Assembly (NCBI GenBank): GCA_003194525.1
Contig: NBIV01000165.1
Span: 97,903 to 161,902 of the forward strand
Direction: 5' to 3'
Origin: Gracilariopsis chorda
Lineage: Eukaryota > Rhodophyta > Florideophyceae > Gracilariales > Gracilariaceae
Length of the DNA stretch: 64,000 nucleotides
In this document: piece by piece, positions 45,289 to 56,299 of the stretch
Numbering within the stretch: position 1 is the stretch's first letter
Layout of the letters: every line of letters begins with the position of its first letter
Notes under the pieces: generated by a model
The model's database searches: none
The model's input: only the letters and a program-made list of their open reading frames with translations
Told to the model about the DNA's origin: nothing
Position numbers and translations under genes: made by a program

Positions 45289-46450
45289 TTGGATTTCGAA
45301 AAGCGAAATCGCACAGGGTTTTCTATCACGAGTAAATGCAGCAATTGCGCGAGATCAGGAGTACAAGCAGCTGCCATCAGTTCAATCGGTGCTGGATGCA
45401 GTCCCGGAGAGAGAGCGGCAATTATGAAAAAAATGGCTCGCCGAGAAGACGTTAGAAGGAATAATGCGTATGAAAACTTCGGAAAATAGGCCCAAAATGG
45501 CAAAAACGTGACGGATGAAGCAACTAATCATGCATTCAATTTGAATGAATTTGCTCAAATTTGTGTACTGCTTCGCGACGATGAGCGAGCACGCTCTAAA
45601 TCGTCTACCGCGACTGGCCCAGAGCTATCACGAAAGCAGCTAGTCACCAGGTTTGCAAGGATTTTCTTTTTAAGTGGTTGACCATCCATTCAACGATGCA
45701 AATGTGGACAGTAAGGAAAAATTTTGTGGTCGAATTGATGATGTAAACTACAAGCGCCCAGTTTGTTTTCCGACTGCTGCGGTTCTAAAGAACCAGTTTA
45801 ACCGCGGTTACCAGTTTAAGAGCGTTAAACTCTTTTATACATTTTTCCAGGAGCAATGGTCCGCATGTGAACAGAACGACTGTTCTTAGATTCCAGATTT
45901 CCTATAAGACACAGGTAATAGAGATCTGACTGCTGATTCTAAACGATTTTATGCTCTTTTTACAGTCTGCAGGCTAAAAACGAAAGATGAAGATACAAAA
46001 ATACTGCAGTTGACGAGTGAGCTAATCGATGAAGTTCATACAGGGTGCGGGTAAGGCATAACAATTGGTTGAGAGCGCGAGGAATCCAGCGGAAAGCTTA
46101 AGTGACGAACACAAATTGATAGTGGCGATTTACGATCAGAAATTGGTAATCTTTCGAGGGGTCTGGACGGTCTTGGATCTGCTTCGGAGTCTCGAACAAG
46201 ACTTTTGCTGGATCAAATGATGTACGAGAGATCGAAGAGCGAAGTAGATAGGAATGACGAGAATACGAATCTCAAACGACTGGAGAACCAAAAACAAATG
46301 ATGGAGCTTCTGGAGCATAGGGCCATGCAATAAGATCAAGCGCAGAAGACGAACAACCAAATCTTTATAGAGAATGCACGTAAAGCACTCGAGAACATAA
46401 AGAAACAGTTCCAAATATTTTCGAAAGCACCTGAGCCATAGTCGATGAAC
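45289..46450 (+). pseudogene. Unknown family, LNEFA-motif relic
   Basis: One frame runs from 45289 through a TAG at 45487-45489 to 45680. It reads NLNEFAQICVLLRDDER followed by ELSRKQLV, comparable to LNEFARLVLVLTDDE and LSRRELD in the minus-strand relic at 9600-10776. After a frameshift, 45674-45889 contains FNDANV, FCGRIDDV and a Leu/Phe-rich pattern. The remainder to about 46450 gives only broken helical readings. The other relic has a Cys/His-rich end that is not seen here. Function unknown; both may stem from a transposon-encoded DNA-binding protein. Confidence 0.4.
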
Positions 46451-46897
46451 ATTTAGTAAGAAGGCCTTCAAAGTTTTCTCTCACTATCCTCATCCTACAG
46501 AATCTTGGAGTGGCTCATGGACCCAGATGGTGGTGAGATTTCTTTGTTAAATGCCTGGCGTAATCTTACTCATCAAAATTGCAGATGCGCTCAGCGCCGG
46601 GTGGAGGTGGGCCACAATCTTTATCTTAGTGCTGTACGAAGCAAAGTTTTTGAGCTATTACGATAGGATGGAAACCAATGCCGTGAATTAAAGACAAAAG
46701 TAAGGGGTGTGACTGCTACATTCATAGTTGATGCGGTTCATGCCCCTTAAATAGGCAAGAGCCGCCGTGCAAGTGGCAGCAGAAAATCAGTTAATACGCT
46801 TCTCGAAAATGTGTCTACTTTCCCACCAACGCTCCGAATTAACAAATCATGTTGTATTCCCTGACGTGTCCATTCTATCACAAACGTTGTCCATTTT

Positions 46898-49800
46898 TTA
46901 CTCATCCTCGTATTCATTTTCTTCCCACTGCTCTCCAACCCGTGCCAAAGCAGCCTCCATGCCCTTTCCAATTCCGACAATGATATCAAGAGATGAGCAG
47001 TTGGTGGATGAGGTCTCAGCACTGTCTACTTTGAACAAGTCTAGCAAATCTTCTGTGTTCATGGATTGCAAAGTGGAGTTTTCTCGATTCACAACAGCAT
47101 TTGCGATAGGCGTCTTGAAATTCTGGATACCCATAATCTTCTCCGCCAATACTCCGCCAGTAATCAGCCTATGTACATTAACGGTTCGCGTTTGACCCAA
47201 TCTGTGTGCCCGATCTATTGCTTGAAGATATTTCCTGGGATTCCAATGTTTCTCAAAGAAGATAACTGTATTGGCTTTCGTCAGGTTCAGTCCGAGACCG
47301 CCAACATGATTTGTGAGCAAAAGGCAGCCGTTTGGACGGTGGGCATTGTATATAGTGACAATAATCTGTCTCGTTGTGGCTTCAACAGTACCGTTGAGTC
47401 TAGTATAGGTCACACTGGACATGTGCACGCCAAAGAGGTCTTTCTCAAAAATATCCAGCATTTGCTTGAGCTGAGGAAAGTTGAGAACTTGAGGTCCTCC
47501 AGAGACGGTAATCGTCGTTTCATCTAGGCCAATCCCATACTCCTGTAGAATATTTCTTAGCCCACTTAGCTTTGTACTCGATTCTATATCATGAATTGGT
47601 CGGCCTCGGCGATGCAGAGCGTCATAAACCGAATGATACTCAGGACGGTTGTGAGAAAGAACAAGCTTTGGATGACTGCATAGACGAAGAAGATATGATA
47701 GTGCTTGGAACACGTGACTTTTGGATTCCTTCTGCTCATCTTTTGGTTTTGAGTTTGACTTGATCTCTGAGTTGATGGAGGCATCTGCTGCAAAGTTCTC
47801 TTACAGTCGCAACTGAATTGGTGTCATATTGCAGTAATAGTTCTACATAATTTTCAGCGGTATTTCTGACAATAAGTCATCCTTCAACCGTCGTAGAAGA
47901 AACGGTAAGACTTGCCTGTAAAGAAATTCTTTTGCTTTCATACTCTTCTTCTGATCTGCCTCGCTACATTTGCCTTCTCTTGCAAACATTATCCGTTTTA
48001 CATATATGTTCTTGAAGCTCTTCGCACTACAGAAAAAACAGGGTATGAGGAAATCGAACATGGGACAAAGCTCGATCACCGAATTCGGGATAGGCATTAC
48101 TGTTAGTATCAATCTGAGATTTGAGGACGCTTCGCACTGCCTTGGATGCCTTGGTTTTTGCATTCTTGCTGACATGGCTTTCGTCAAGAACGACGTAATT
48201 TCAGCGGATGTGCTCCAAATATCGAAGATTGTTGCTCGTAATTTCAAAGCTTTTAACTACTAAAGATGCATCACTAGGGGCCGTTACTACGCTTCAGCTT
48301 CGTATGCGTTCCAGTGCTTTAGGACGACCAGCATAATGAATGACGCTTTGTAAAACATGGCCGAAAAATCTGTTCGCTTTTTGTACCCAGTGAGCCATGA
48401 TTGTGCTCAGGCAATCGACTAGGGATGGGAACCCTCTATTTCTTCATTTATGTAGCTTAGTTGCCGGTGAGTATTCAAAGTGTCATAAGAGTCTTTTCAA
48501 GCTCCATATCATCGCACAGAGCACCATGCAAGCTCTATGTATTAAGGAAGGGTAGCCAGTCGAGGCAATCTAGCTCATGTTTTCGCATTCGTATATCATC
48601 ACTAGTAGACACAGGCATTTCATAAGGTCGGCGACTTTCGCTGCCCAATAATTGTCGTAGAAAGCTCCGAGGCTCTTCTCATTATCGAGAAATTGACTAA
48701 CTCATCATGGGATCATCTGTAGTGCCTTCTTCCAAAGCCATGAAACTTATTAAGTTTCAAAACAAACATGCAGTTGGTTTTCGAGTGATTTTGTGTTCAT
48801 CAACTATGCTAATCATTATTGGAACTATTAGACACTCTGAGGAAGGAATCATGTTGGTAACAAGGCAGTGAACAACCACTCGTAGCGCCTATGCTGCACT
48901 TTGACGAGCAAAACTGTCAGCGCTCTTGTTTTGCATTATCCCCGATAGTAATCAAACAAGTTCTGACACTATTATCTGCAATCTATGCCCTGACATAGCG
49001 GAAAAAACATCGGCTAGATGGAGCAGTGCGTGGTAACATAATCCTCCTGTGGCATCGCATATATTCTGATAATCGGGAAAACCAGGTCAATGATTGTTAG
49101 ATGAAGGTCTCTACTGGCATGAAAAACGACTGCGAGTAGTACTTTTAAAGCATCTACGACTTCCTGACACTGTTCCTTGGGTGGGCATGCACTCAGAAGA
49201 CCAGTTCTTTCACTCCATAATGAGGTCAAAAGTGAAAACAAACGCCCATTGAAATGCACACAGAACGCACGAAATGCATTTAATGCTCCCCGCTTCAAAA
49301 GTGGTCCCGGTGAAAACTTGCATATGGCGCATGAAGCCATGTATGCCATAATCTTCTCATCTTTTGTTTATTGTTCCGCTGTCAGGTATTTGATCAGGTT
49401 TTTGGTCACTAAATCAATGGTTTTCTTCACATCACATGCAGATAGAAACAGATTTAGTATTGCGATTAAGTCTGGGAAATAAGTCTGGACATGTCTATTC
49501 TAACCCTTCCGCTACGCAGCCATCAACGACTTTATAAAGTGGCCACGTTTAGGAGGCAGCGGAATACCGCTAGCTACAACAAAGGCTGTAACGGCCCATA
49601 CAGATGTGGAAATGGTCAGATCCTCCTCGTGGCTTTCCAGATAAGTAACCGACTGACTCAGTCGCATTTGGAGAGCTGAGAGAGACTCAGAGTTTGTCTC
49701 TGCATCCCACAATCCTTCAATTCTGTGTAGATCGCCTTCCAGGTGTTCCCCGAGTTCAAATCATTCATGTCTATCCAAACTGCGTCAGGCTTGAAAGCAG

Positions 49801-50838
49801 CATGAGCAGTATTGGATTTTCTAAAATAGCGCTTAACCTCTTGACAGTTATCCTTACGCTTGAAAATGTCATTCCCAAAGGCGTTCAGATTAATCAGAAT
49901 AACGTCTAATAGCGCCTCCGTATCCAAGAACAGAAGACCCTCTGACTTATCCAGTTCTGCGAGCATAGTATTCCCATTTGGTGACAAAAGCGTCCTTGTA
50001 AGTGTAGCTACTTCGTCTGGAAGTACATACGAAGCATGCTTGGATTCCAGCTCCCATACTTCACATATCTGACAAGCGAGATGTCTAGCCCTGGAAAACT
50101 CACTCCATAGATACTTCTCGAAGACCGACTGATGAGATAGCTTATCGGATGGGCTCCTTTCAGCTAAGGACTGGATCGGTGCAGCAACTTTCTGATGTAT
50201 TAAAGAGAAATCATAAGGCACTTCAGCAATGGGAGGAAAGTCCGAATAGTGAAAGTTTTGAGTAATAAGGCTTTGGTTCCCTTCGCAGCATTCAGTTTTG
50301 CAGCTCTTTGGCCACTGCTGCCTTCCTCCGCTTTGCCATTGCATGAATCCTACCTTTGATTTGGTGGCTATCAAGGCCTCAAGGTGTTTCCGTTCTCGAC
50401 TCTTGAGAGGCCGCATGCATGTACGGATCTAACATGAGAGTGAGGCTTTGTAACAAAACACAAAAGGATGAAGGACTCCCGCTGAAACTTTCTAACATGC
50501 AATCCCAGATATTGACTGAAGTAGTCAATATATCAACTTTAGTTTCAAGCAGCACATTGCGGAAGAGGCGCATGTACAGCCCTGCCGATAGTGTCTGAAT
50601 CCATTTCAGAAGCTCCTTGTCAGCAAAAGCTCCGGTTACAATTTGAAGCAGGTTGACTGCATCTCTTCTCACATGTCTTGAACTGTGATGTAGAAAAGAT
50701 CACAGGCGCGGAATAAGTTCTCTCATCTCTCGTGATATCTCGTCCGGTGAAGAGTGATATTACTACACATTCATACCATCTCCAGTGCCGTCGTTGTCTG
50801 AGTCTGATAGATCCATTATCTGCCGTGGCTGTAAACAT
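46898..50838 (-). pseudogene. MOT1: Mot1/BTAF1 (TBP-removing SNF2 ATPase), degenerate, C-terminal two thirds
   Basis: Mot1/BTAF1 uses HEAT repeats to hold TATA-binding protein and a SNF2 motor to strip it from DNA. From high to low coordinates, HEAT-like pieces come first (50672-50379, 50416-49658, 49349-49014, the last with GALNAFRAFCVHF). The motor begins near 48600: LHGALCDDMELEKT at about 48490-48530, VVLDESHVSKN near 48185, and RQVLPFLLRRLKDDL (about 47890-47930). The C-terminal frame 47713-46898 holds KLSGLRNILQEYGIG, LLLTNHVGGLGLNLTKA, QAIDRAHRLGQTRTVNVHRL, EKIMGIQNFK and STEDLLDLF-like ends typical of Mot1 rather than other SNF2 proteins. Many stops and frameshifts occur, and the Walker A glycines are lost. 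Clearly dead; a functional copy must exist elsewhere. Confidence 0.85.
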
Positions 50839-50949
50839 AGATATTTGTATCAGTTGGGATCTGGAAGGCTTTCGAGTTTGGTAAAGAACCGAAGAAAACT
50901 ACTGGTTGACGCACGTATGTCATCTAGGTCGAGTAGTGTTTCCTATAAT

Positions 50950-51745
50950 ATTGCGACAAGATGAGGAACTTGATCCAAAAGATAGCTCGCAAATCTTGAT
51001 GCAACTGGAAGTAGAGCTCATTACGCAACCCCACGCATATCGTCATCCCAGTCTCGTAGTCCATCTACTATGTTCCCAAACGGGAGAAGAGACAGAGTGC
51101 GATTGTACCCGTGTCAGCAGTCTGCACTTCGTCCGAGTGTAACGAGGCTGCAGGCAAAACTGGCAACCACGCAGTTTCAAACATCAACCGAGCAAGATGA
51201 AAACTTGTTGCAGGATGGTATGCATAATCCTGGGCCGGGTGGCGATTCTTCGCGAAAAGATATTTGGTCTGAGCTATGAGTCTGTCACTCTCGTCTTCGA
51301 TCTGCTTTGCTCTTTGCGCTGGGTCCGTGGTACTGGAAGCATCTTTGAGAGCTTTGGAATCTCCATCTATGTAGTTGTTCTTCGTCGAAGTAAGATGAAT
51401 CTCTGTGGTGGTGACTTGATGTTATAGGTTGCTCATAAACACTGGATCAAGACCTTCTCGATTTTTGACGTCGGCGTTGTTCTCTAAGGATTTTTCTTTG
51501 GTTATCTTGTTCTTGATTGTGTCATTATGCACATCCGCATGTAACATGATAGTGAAGTAAGCAAACACATACGCCGCATCAACGTTAGCAAATATGGTGG
51601 GATCGCATTCACAGTACCGTGATGCAAACTTTTCCATAATATGATCGATCTTCTGAGCCTCATGAGGAAGTCTGATTACACTGAGATGCAGTCAGAGAGC
51701 ATTTTCGAAGTTCCTAGCCGTTAAAAGGTGCAAAGCCATGTAGAA
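50950..51745 (-). pseudogene. Sec7-domain ARF guanine-nucleotide exchange factor, fragment
   Basis: Reading leftward, about 51720-51640 gives RLPHEAQKIDHIMEKFASRY and 51637-51422 continues with FANVDAAYVFAYFTIMLHAD. The first is the Sec7 loop that follows the catalytic-Glu region; the second is the conserved hydrophobic-groove helix. A stop follows VFMSNL. In another frame, ARLMFETAWLPVLPA and LRNELYF-type readings match the post-Sec7 region of BIG/GNOM-type large ARF-GEFs, down to about 50950. An in-frame TGA lies before RLPHEAQ. These factors activate ARF GTPases at the Golgi. Only a central fragment remains, on the same strand and directly upstream of the Mot1 relic. Confidence 0.7.
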
Positions 51746-51752
51746 ATGCACT

Positions 51753-53009
51753 CTAGCTGGTAGCGCTGTCCGCTCCAAGGTGCAGTGGCGAGGAGTATGG
51801 GAGGAGAGTGGCGGGTATCGTGGAATGTGCCCTGAGTAGCCGTGTGAGCGTTACCTGGCCATAACGCTTTGCGATGTCTTGAACCGAAAGGTGGTTGTTA
51901 TTCCTATGCCGATTGGCTACCGCATATGTCTGGAGTGATTTGTTACTTGTCTTGCGGAGCTTGATGGTTCTATGGCTGGTGCATCTGGTCGGCGAATGAG
52001 TGGCGGAGTTGGCTAGGAGATCTGTGTTGATAGGAGGCATGGAGAGCATGTCACGAATGAGGTGTGTTGGATGCGCACCGCTGTCTAGGTTGAGCGTACC
52101 ATGAGTTTGGGTTTCAACGTTCAAAGCTACGTCTATTTGGTTTGGCGGAGGTGGAAGGGGCAGTGAAGGTGAGGGGATTTGGGAGGGGATAGGAGCACTG
52201 GATATGCTTGGGGTTGAGTCTGGGGGTAGTGAAGACCAGCGTGTGCGAAGTGCGCCTCGGGTTTGGGGATGCGGAATTAAGGGTGGTTAGGGTCCCGACT
52301 CTGCGTGTCCGTGTGGTTGCACTTGCGTCCGAGTGCCTTGGGAGCAAATTTGATGATACGGGATCCCACGTCCGATGAATTGATGACATTGATATGGTTT
52401 ACGGGTTGGGTAGGATGATAGCGGGGCACCGTAGTCCCCGGTGGTTCGGTGTGGCGCAGGGGTGGTGTGTGGACCAGTGTGTGTGGGGCGATAGAGACCA
52501 GCCAGTGATTTGTAGACTCGATTGAAGCTCTTTATTGTCTTTGGTTTGTTTGCTAGCATGGGGCTAAGGATGGGGGTGAAGCTCGGGGTGCTTTTTAGGC
52601 CGAGTAGGATGAAATCTACCGTCGTTTCTTCATCTTCGATACCTGGGTATTTGGCTGCTACCATTCGCTGACGGAGGTTTATGAGTTCCGTGAGATAGGA
52701 GTCGATAGTGGACTCGCTGGTGTACTGGATGCTTTCGGATTCGGTCTTCAAGAAATGATGATCCTCTTTAGTGGACTAATTGATGTGTTGAATAATTCTG
52801 GTGATGGGATCATGAGGTGTTGGTTCTTCTCCCGGGACGAGCAGTAGTCCAAGATTTGCAATAGGTTCACTTCCGAATACAGCTGCGAGTAGGCGATTTT
52901 GGCGGTTGTGGAAGGATATGCACGCTTGGGGGTCAGTGGAGGGGGGGTTTCGTTGAGATGTGGGAGGGCATCGATTATGGCGGAATATGTTTTCATGGCT
53001 AGGTATCAT
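51753..53009 (-). pseudogene. Copia gag-protease fragment (second copia family)
   Basis: A 154-codon frame (52751-52287) begins SESTIDSYLTELINLRQRMV and continues to FILLGLKSTP, the copia gag helical core. Upstream frames (53009-52776) give its N-terminal part, with PSTDPQACISFHNRQ. Downstream frame 52124-51753 contains LNLDSGAHPTHLI, the protease active site Asp-Ser-Gly with Ala-His, and NHLSVQDIAKRYG, equivalent to the NLLSVSQ motif. At least two frameshifts separate the pieces. Integrase and reverse transcriptase are missing: the sequence changes to the Sec7 relic at about 51750. It is a different family from the element at 38-44 kb. Confidence 0.65.
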
Positions 53010-53680
53010 AGGCCATAGTTGGCGGTGTCAAGATCGGGTAATTTGGGTATTTTGTCTCTTTTCATGGCTGTGGTGGATGTGAGGCGGTGTTGGGTGGTGT
53101 CTTTGGGTACGTGGGTGTCGTTGCGCTTGAGTATGGCGTTGGTGTATGGGGTTTGTATGTTATGGTTTTGGCGAAGTTCGTGGCCCAGGCGCCTTGCTTG
53201 ACGGGATGTTGTGGGTTCCTTGATGGGGTTGGGGGGAAGGGTAATTTTGTACAGCTAGCGTTTCCCCATAACCTGTGAGTGAGAGGCACTGGCTCATGAC
53301 TTTACTTCGTCATTGTCGTTTTACGACTTATATACCGATATTCTGCTGTAATGGTGTTTGACAAACCCAGGCTGAAATATGCCCGTCTAGACATGAGACT
53401 GTGAGAAAGTCAGGGGAGCGTAAACAATTGATTTTCGCGGGAGGTAAAAGAAAGCAAACACAGGTACCCTCCGCGCTCTTTCTTATACCATGCATCCCCA
53501 GAGAACCCACACCACCGCTAACCCACACACCTGCGCTATAGCTTGTGAGACGGCTAATGACGCAGTTTCATCCCCTCTCACACCACAAGTTCCTTTCATT
53601 CAGCCTGCCACCCCTACTAAACAATGCTCTCCTAACAGCAGAGGCTGCTGTTGTAGTTTTGCATGCCCACTTCTCCTCTT
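53010..53680. other. Intergenic, flank of the copia fragment
   Basis: G/T-rich plus strand without genes; may include leader or LTR of the truncated copia element. Confidence 0.3.
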
Positions 53681-54394
53681 CTGAGGCTGCTGGCATCCCC
53701 ATGGGGACGGATGAACGCCGTAAGAATAGCGGTCGTAGTTCTACATACACCACTACTGAGGACTTTACTATTGTGCGTCAAGTTGCGGCAGCTAAGGCAC
53801 ATTGCACTTTACGGCCAAACCAGAGCCCTGTAGGAGATTATTGCTGATCGCTGCAACGATAACCCCGAAATGACGTGTAAGCTCAAGTGGAAGCAGTGGC
53901 AAGACCCCTTTGATCGTTTACAGGAATCATTCGATAGGGAAGACGGTTTACCTCATTTAGTCTCGAAAATAGGGGGTACTGAGTTGAGTGAGCTCAATGA
54001 GCTACTATCACAGATGCGTGTAGCCAACAATGACTTGAAGAAGGAGAAACAGGCGAAGAAGGAGAATGTCGCAAAAGAGGAAGAAGAGAAGGAGAGAATC
54101 GGGAAATATCTTTTTGCAGCGTCGTTATCTAGAACGAACAAGCTTTCCGCCGTTTACAGGAGCAACGAAGAAGGCTCCGGGAGTGACTCAGGTGGTATTC
54201 CAAAGGATTGCAACAAGCGCAAAAAGGTGCGAGGTGGAGGTATAGGTGGGGAGTTCGCAGCGTTTGGTGAGTCTCTCAAAGCGTCTGACATGGCACGGGT
54301 TGCCTTGGAGCGTGAGCGGTTGCAACTAGAGCGGCACAAGTTCGATGTGGAGAATTGGGAGCACTACAGGGATCGGGAGGAATGTCGTTTGTAG
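53680..54394 (+). pseudogene. Myb/SANT-like DNA-binding protein, probable Harbinger partner, frameshifted
   Basis: Two frames overlap with a shift near 53815. The first gives TTEDFTIVRQVAAAKAH. The second gives a stretch with NDNPEMTCKLKWKQWQDPFD, then RLQESFDREDGLPHLVSKIG and a Glu/Lys-rich coiled coil. It ends ERERLQLERHKFDVENWEHY, a C-terminal helix common in trihelix/Myb-like partners of PIF/Harbinger transposons. Such proteins bind the element ends and import the transposase. A PIF-type transposase fragment lies 0.4 kb downstream in opposite orientation, which supports the pairing. Confidence 0.6.
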
Positions 54395-54776
54395 GGAAAA
54401 GAGAACAGTGAACTGGGGCATAAAAAGCTGCAGGATTTATCAGGCGCTTTCCAAGCGCAACAGAAGTCACGAGAATCGTGTGTCAAGGCGTAATTCGAGC
54501 TTTGAGAGTACCAAAGTTGATCCCCAACCCTTAGATCGTCTCCTCATTGCAATAATGCTCTCTTTTCTGTGTGTATGCTAAGATACGACTCAATTGATGG
54601 CAGGTGGCAATTGAAATACTGCGATATGTAGTTCGGATAAACACAGTTCCGTCAGTTGCTGAGAAACATGCAGCACAAAAACAACAACCCGATACGACTC
54701 TCCAGTAGCTTCATCTTTCGCTTGAAATCTATAATAGTAAAGTGCATTTTCACCTCTTTAAATATCCTCCCCACCG
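54395..54776. other. Spacer between the Myb-like gene and the PIF transposase
   Basis: No coding sequence recognised; convergent 3' ends of the two Harbinger-type genes. Confidence 0.35.
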
Positions 54777-55266
54777 TTATACTTGTCGACGACACGGCCT
54801 TGTTGAAGGTGCTCTACGCATGCGTCTGCGAGGAACCTGGAAACGGCACCTCGAGGTACCAACGCCTATTGTACCCGGAGTCACCATACACACAATACCT
54901 CGAACGAACAATCTGTAGCACTGATGGCAGTACGTCTTCGAGCTCACTGCGCATGTACAGTGTCCAGTCATCACGCCTACATTCAATAGGGCCACATGCG
55001 TGTAGTATCAAACCGTCAGGCGTGCTGACAGCTTGATATTTCAAGGCGTGCTTTCGTTTGTGGCCATTGTACACTACACGTTGGCGCTTGTTCCCCTTCG
55101 GTCTTGCTATTCCAATTACGGTACCATCAATAAAGCCAACACAGTTAGTTATTCCCTGCGACGTCTTGTGAATAGCAGCTGCGTAACAGGTCTTGGGGTC
55201 TTCACGTCTCATAGTAGTGTTGCATGTAAGTGTGGGTTTGTGCTTGGTTTTGAGGGGTGTCGGCAA
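54777..55266 (-). pseudogene. PIF/Harbinger (DDE_Tnp_4) transposase fragment
   Basis: The minus-strand frame 55266-54814 contains ITNCVGFIDGTVIGIARPKG, in which FIDGT carries the first catalytic Asp. It also has YNGHKRKHALKYQAVSTPDG, GPIECRRDDW and YCVYGDSGYNRR with the second catalytic Asp. These are the textbook PIF/Harbinger motifs in their normal order. The N-terminal helix-turn-helix and the C-terminal Glu region are missing or in other frames, so it is a fragment. Its 5' end runs into the AAGCGCTTGG satellite. Confidence 0.85.
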
Positions 55267-56200
55267 GCGCTTGGTTTTGACGCAAAACCTTGAAAGAGTG
55301 GTGGAATCGCTGTATGTACGTTTTTCATGCCTTCAGTGGATGACGAAGCGCTGTGCGCCGGTTATGAAACAAACGCTTGAGCTCAAAAAACCTGGCTAAA
55401 TATTATAGAATGCTTGGTTCGGCTAAAAACCAAGCGCATACATCAAAAAATTAGGGTTTGACATCGCCGTTTGCGCTTGGTTTTAGGCATACATGGCACG
55501 TGCCGCGTGCATGTCGTGTAAGTAGCGTAGTTGAGCGCATATTTAAAGGTTTAGTGCGCCAATACAGGGTGCCCCAGCGCTTGGTTTTAGCCATGATTCG
55601 TCAGAGCCATGTAGGGAGGTCCTGAAAGTCCGCGCGCGCGCATATGTGCGTGTTGGAGGCTTTGGAAGGATGGTTTCTGAGCTGGTTTGGCAAGGTTTGG
55701 TCGCATGCTGCATGCGCTTGGTTTTAGCCAGCTTTTCGCAGACCAAGCGCGTGGGATGTTTTTTGGCTCATTCGTAGAATGTGGGAAAGCGCTTGGTTTT
55801 GGACTGCCTTGCAGAAACCATGCAACACGTCAATATTTTGCACATTGTACAAATGTACGAAAGCGCTTGGTTTTGGACACATTTGCCCAAAGCAAACATT
55901 TCGGGCATTTTTACGCACATTGTGCAAATGATCGAAAGCGCTTGGTTTTGGGCACATTCACGCAACCTAGCAATGCGGGGGTTTTATAGCACATTGTAGA
56001 AATATGCGAAAGCGCTTGGTTTTAGGCCGTTTAGGTGAGAGACCAAGCAAAGCGTGGATTTTGTTGCACATTGTACAAGACTGCAAAAGCGCTTGGTTTT
56101 TGCAACATTTGCTAAAACCATGCAATGCAGGCATGTTAACGCATATTGTACAAAAGGCGAAAGCGCTTGGTTTGAAGAGATTTGTGGAAACCAAGGAATG
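55267..56200 (+). repeat. Satellite of about 75 bp with an AAGCGCTTGGTTTT core
   Basis: Cores start at 55787, 55861, 55936, 56010, 56087 and 56161, a spacing of 74-77. Looser copies occur at about 55712, 55575, 55479 and 55268. Between cores are GCACATTGTACAAA-type segments. Inverted AACCAAGCGC copies also occur (about 55424 and 55742). AGCGCT in the core is itself palindromic. Frames on both strands across it are artefacts. Confidence 0.85.
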
Positions 56201-56299
56201 GGTTTTTTAAATGTCTGACAAATGTTTAGGGGTTTGTAGTACTGGTCATATTTGGCCAAACGAAGCGTTGCAGGCATGTTTACGCACATGGAACAAATG

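Noticed and set aside
55687-56289. Several frames of 65-100 codons on both strands
   Set aside because: They follow the 75-bp satellite; the repeated peptide pattern is a consequence of the repeat.
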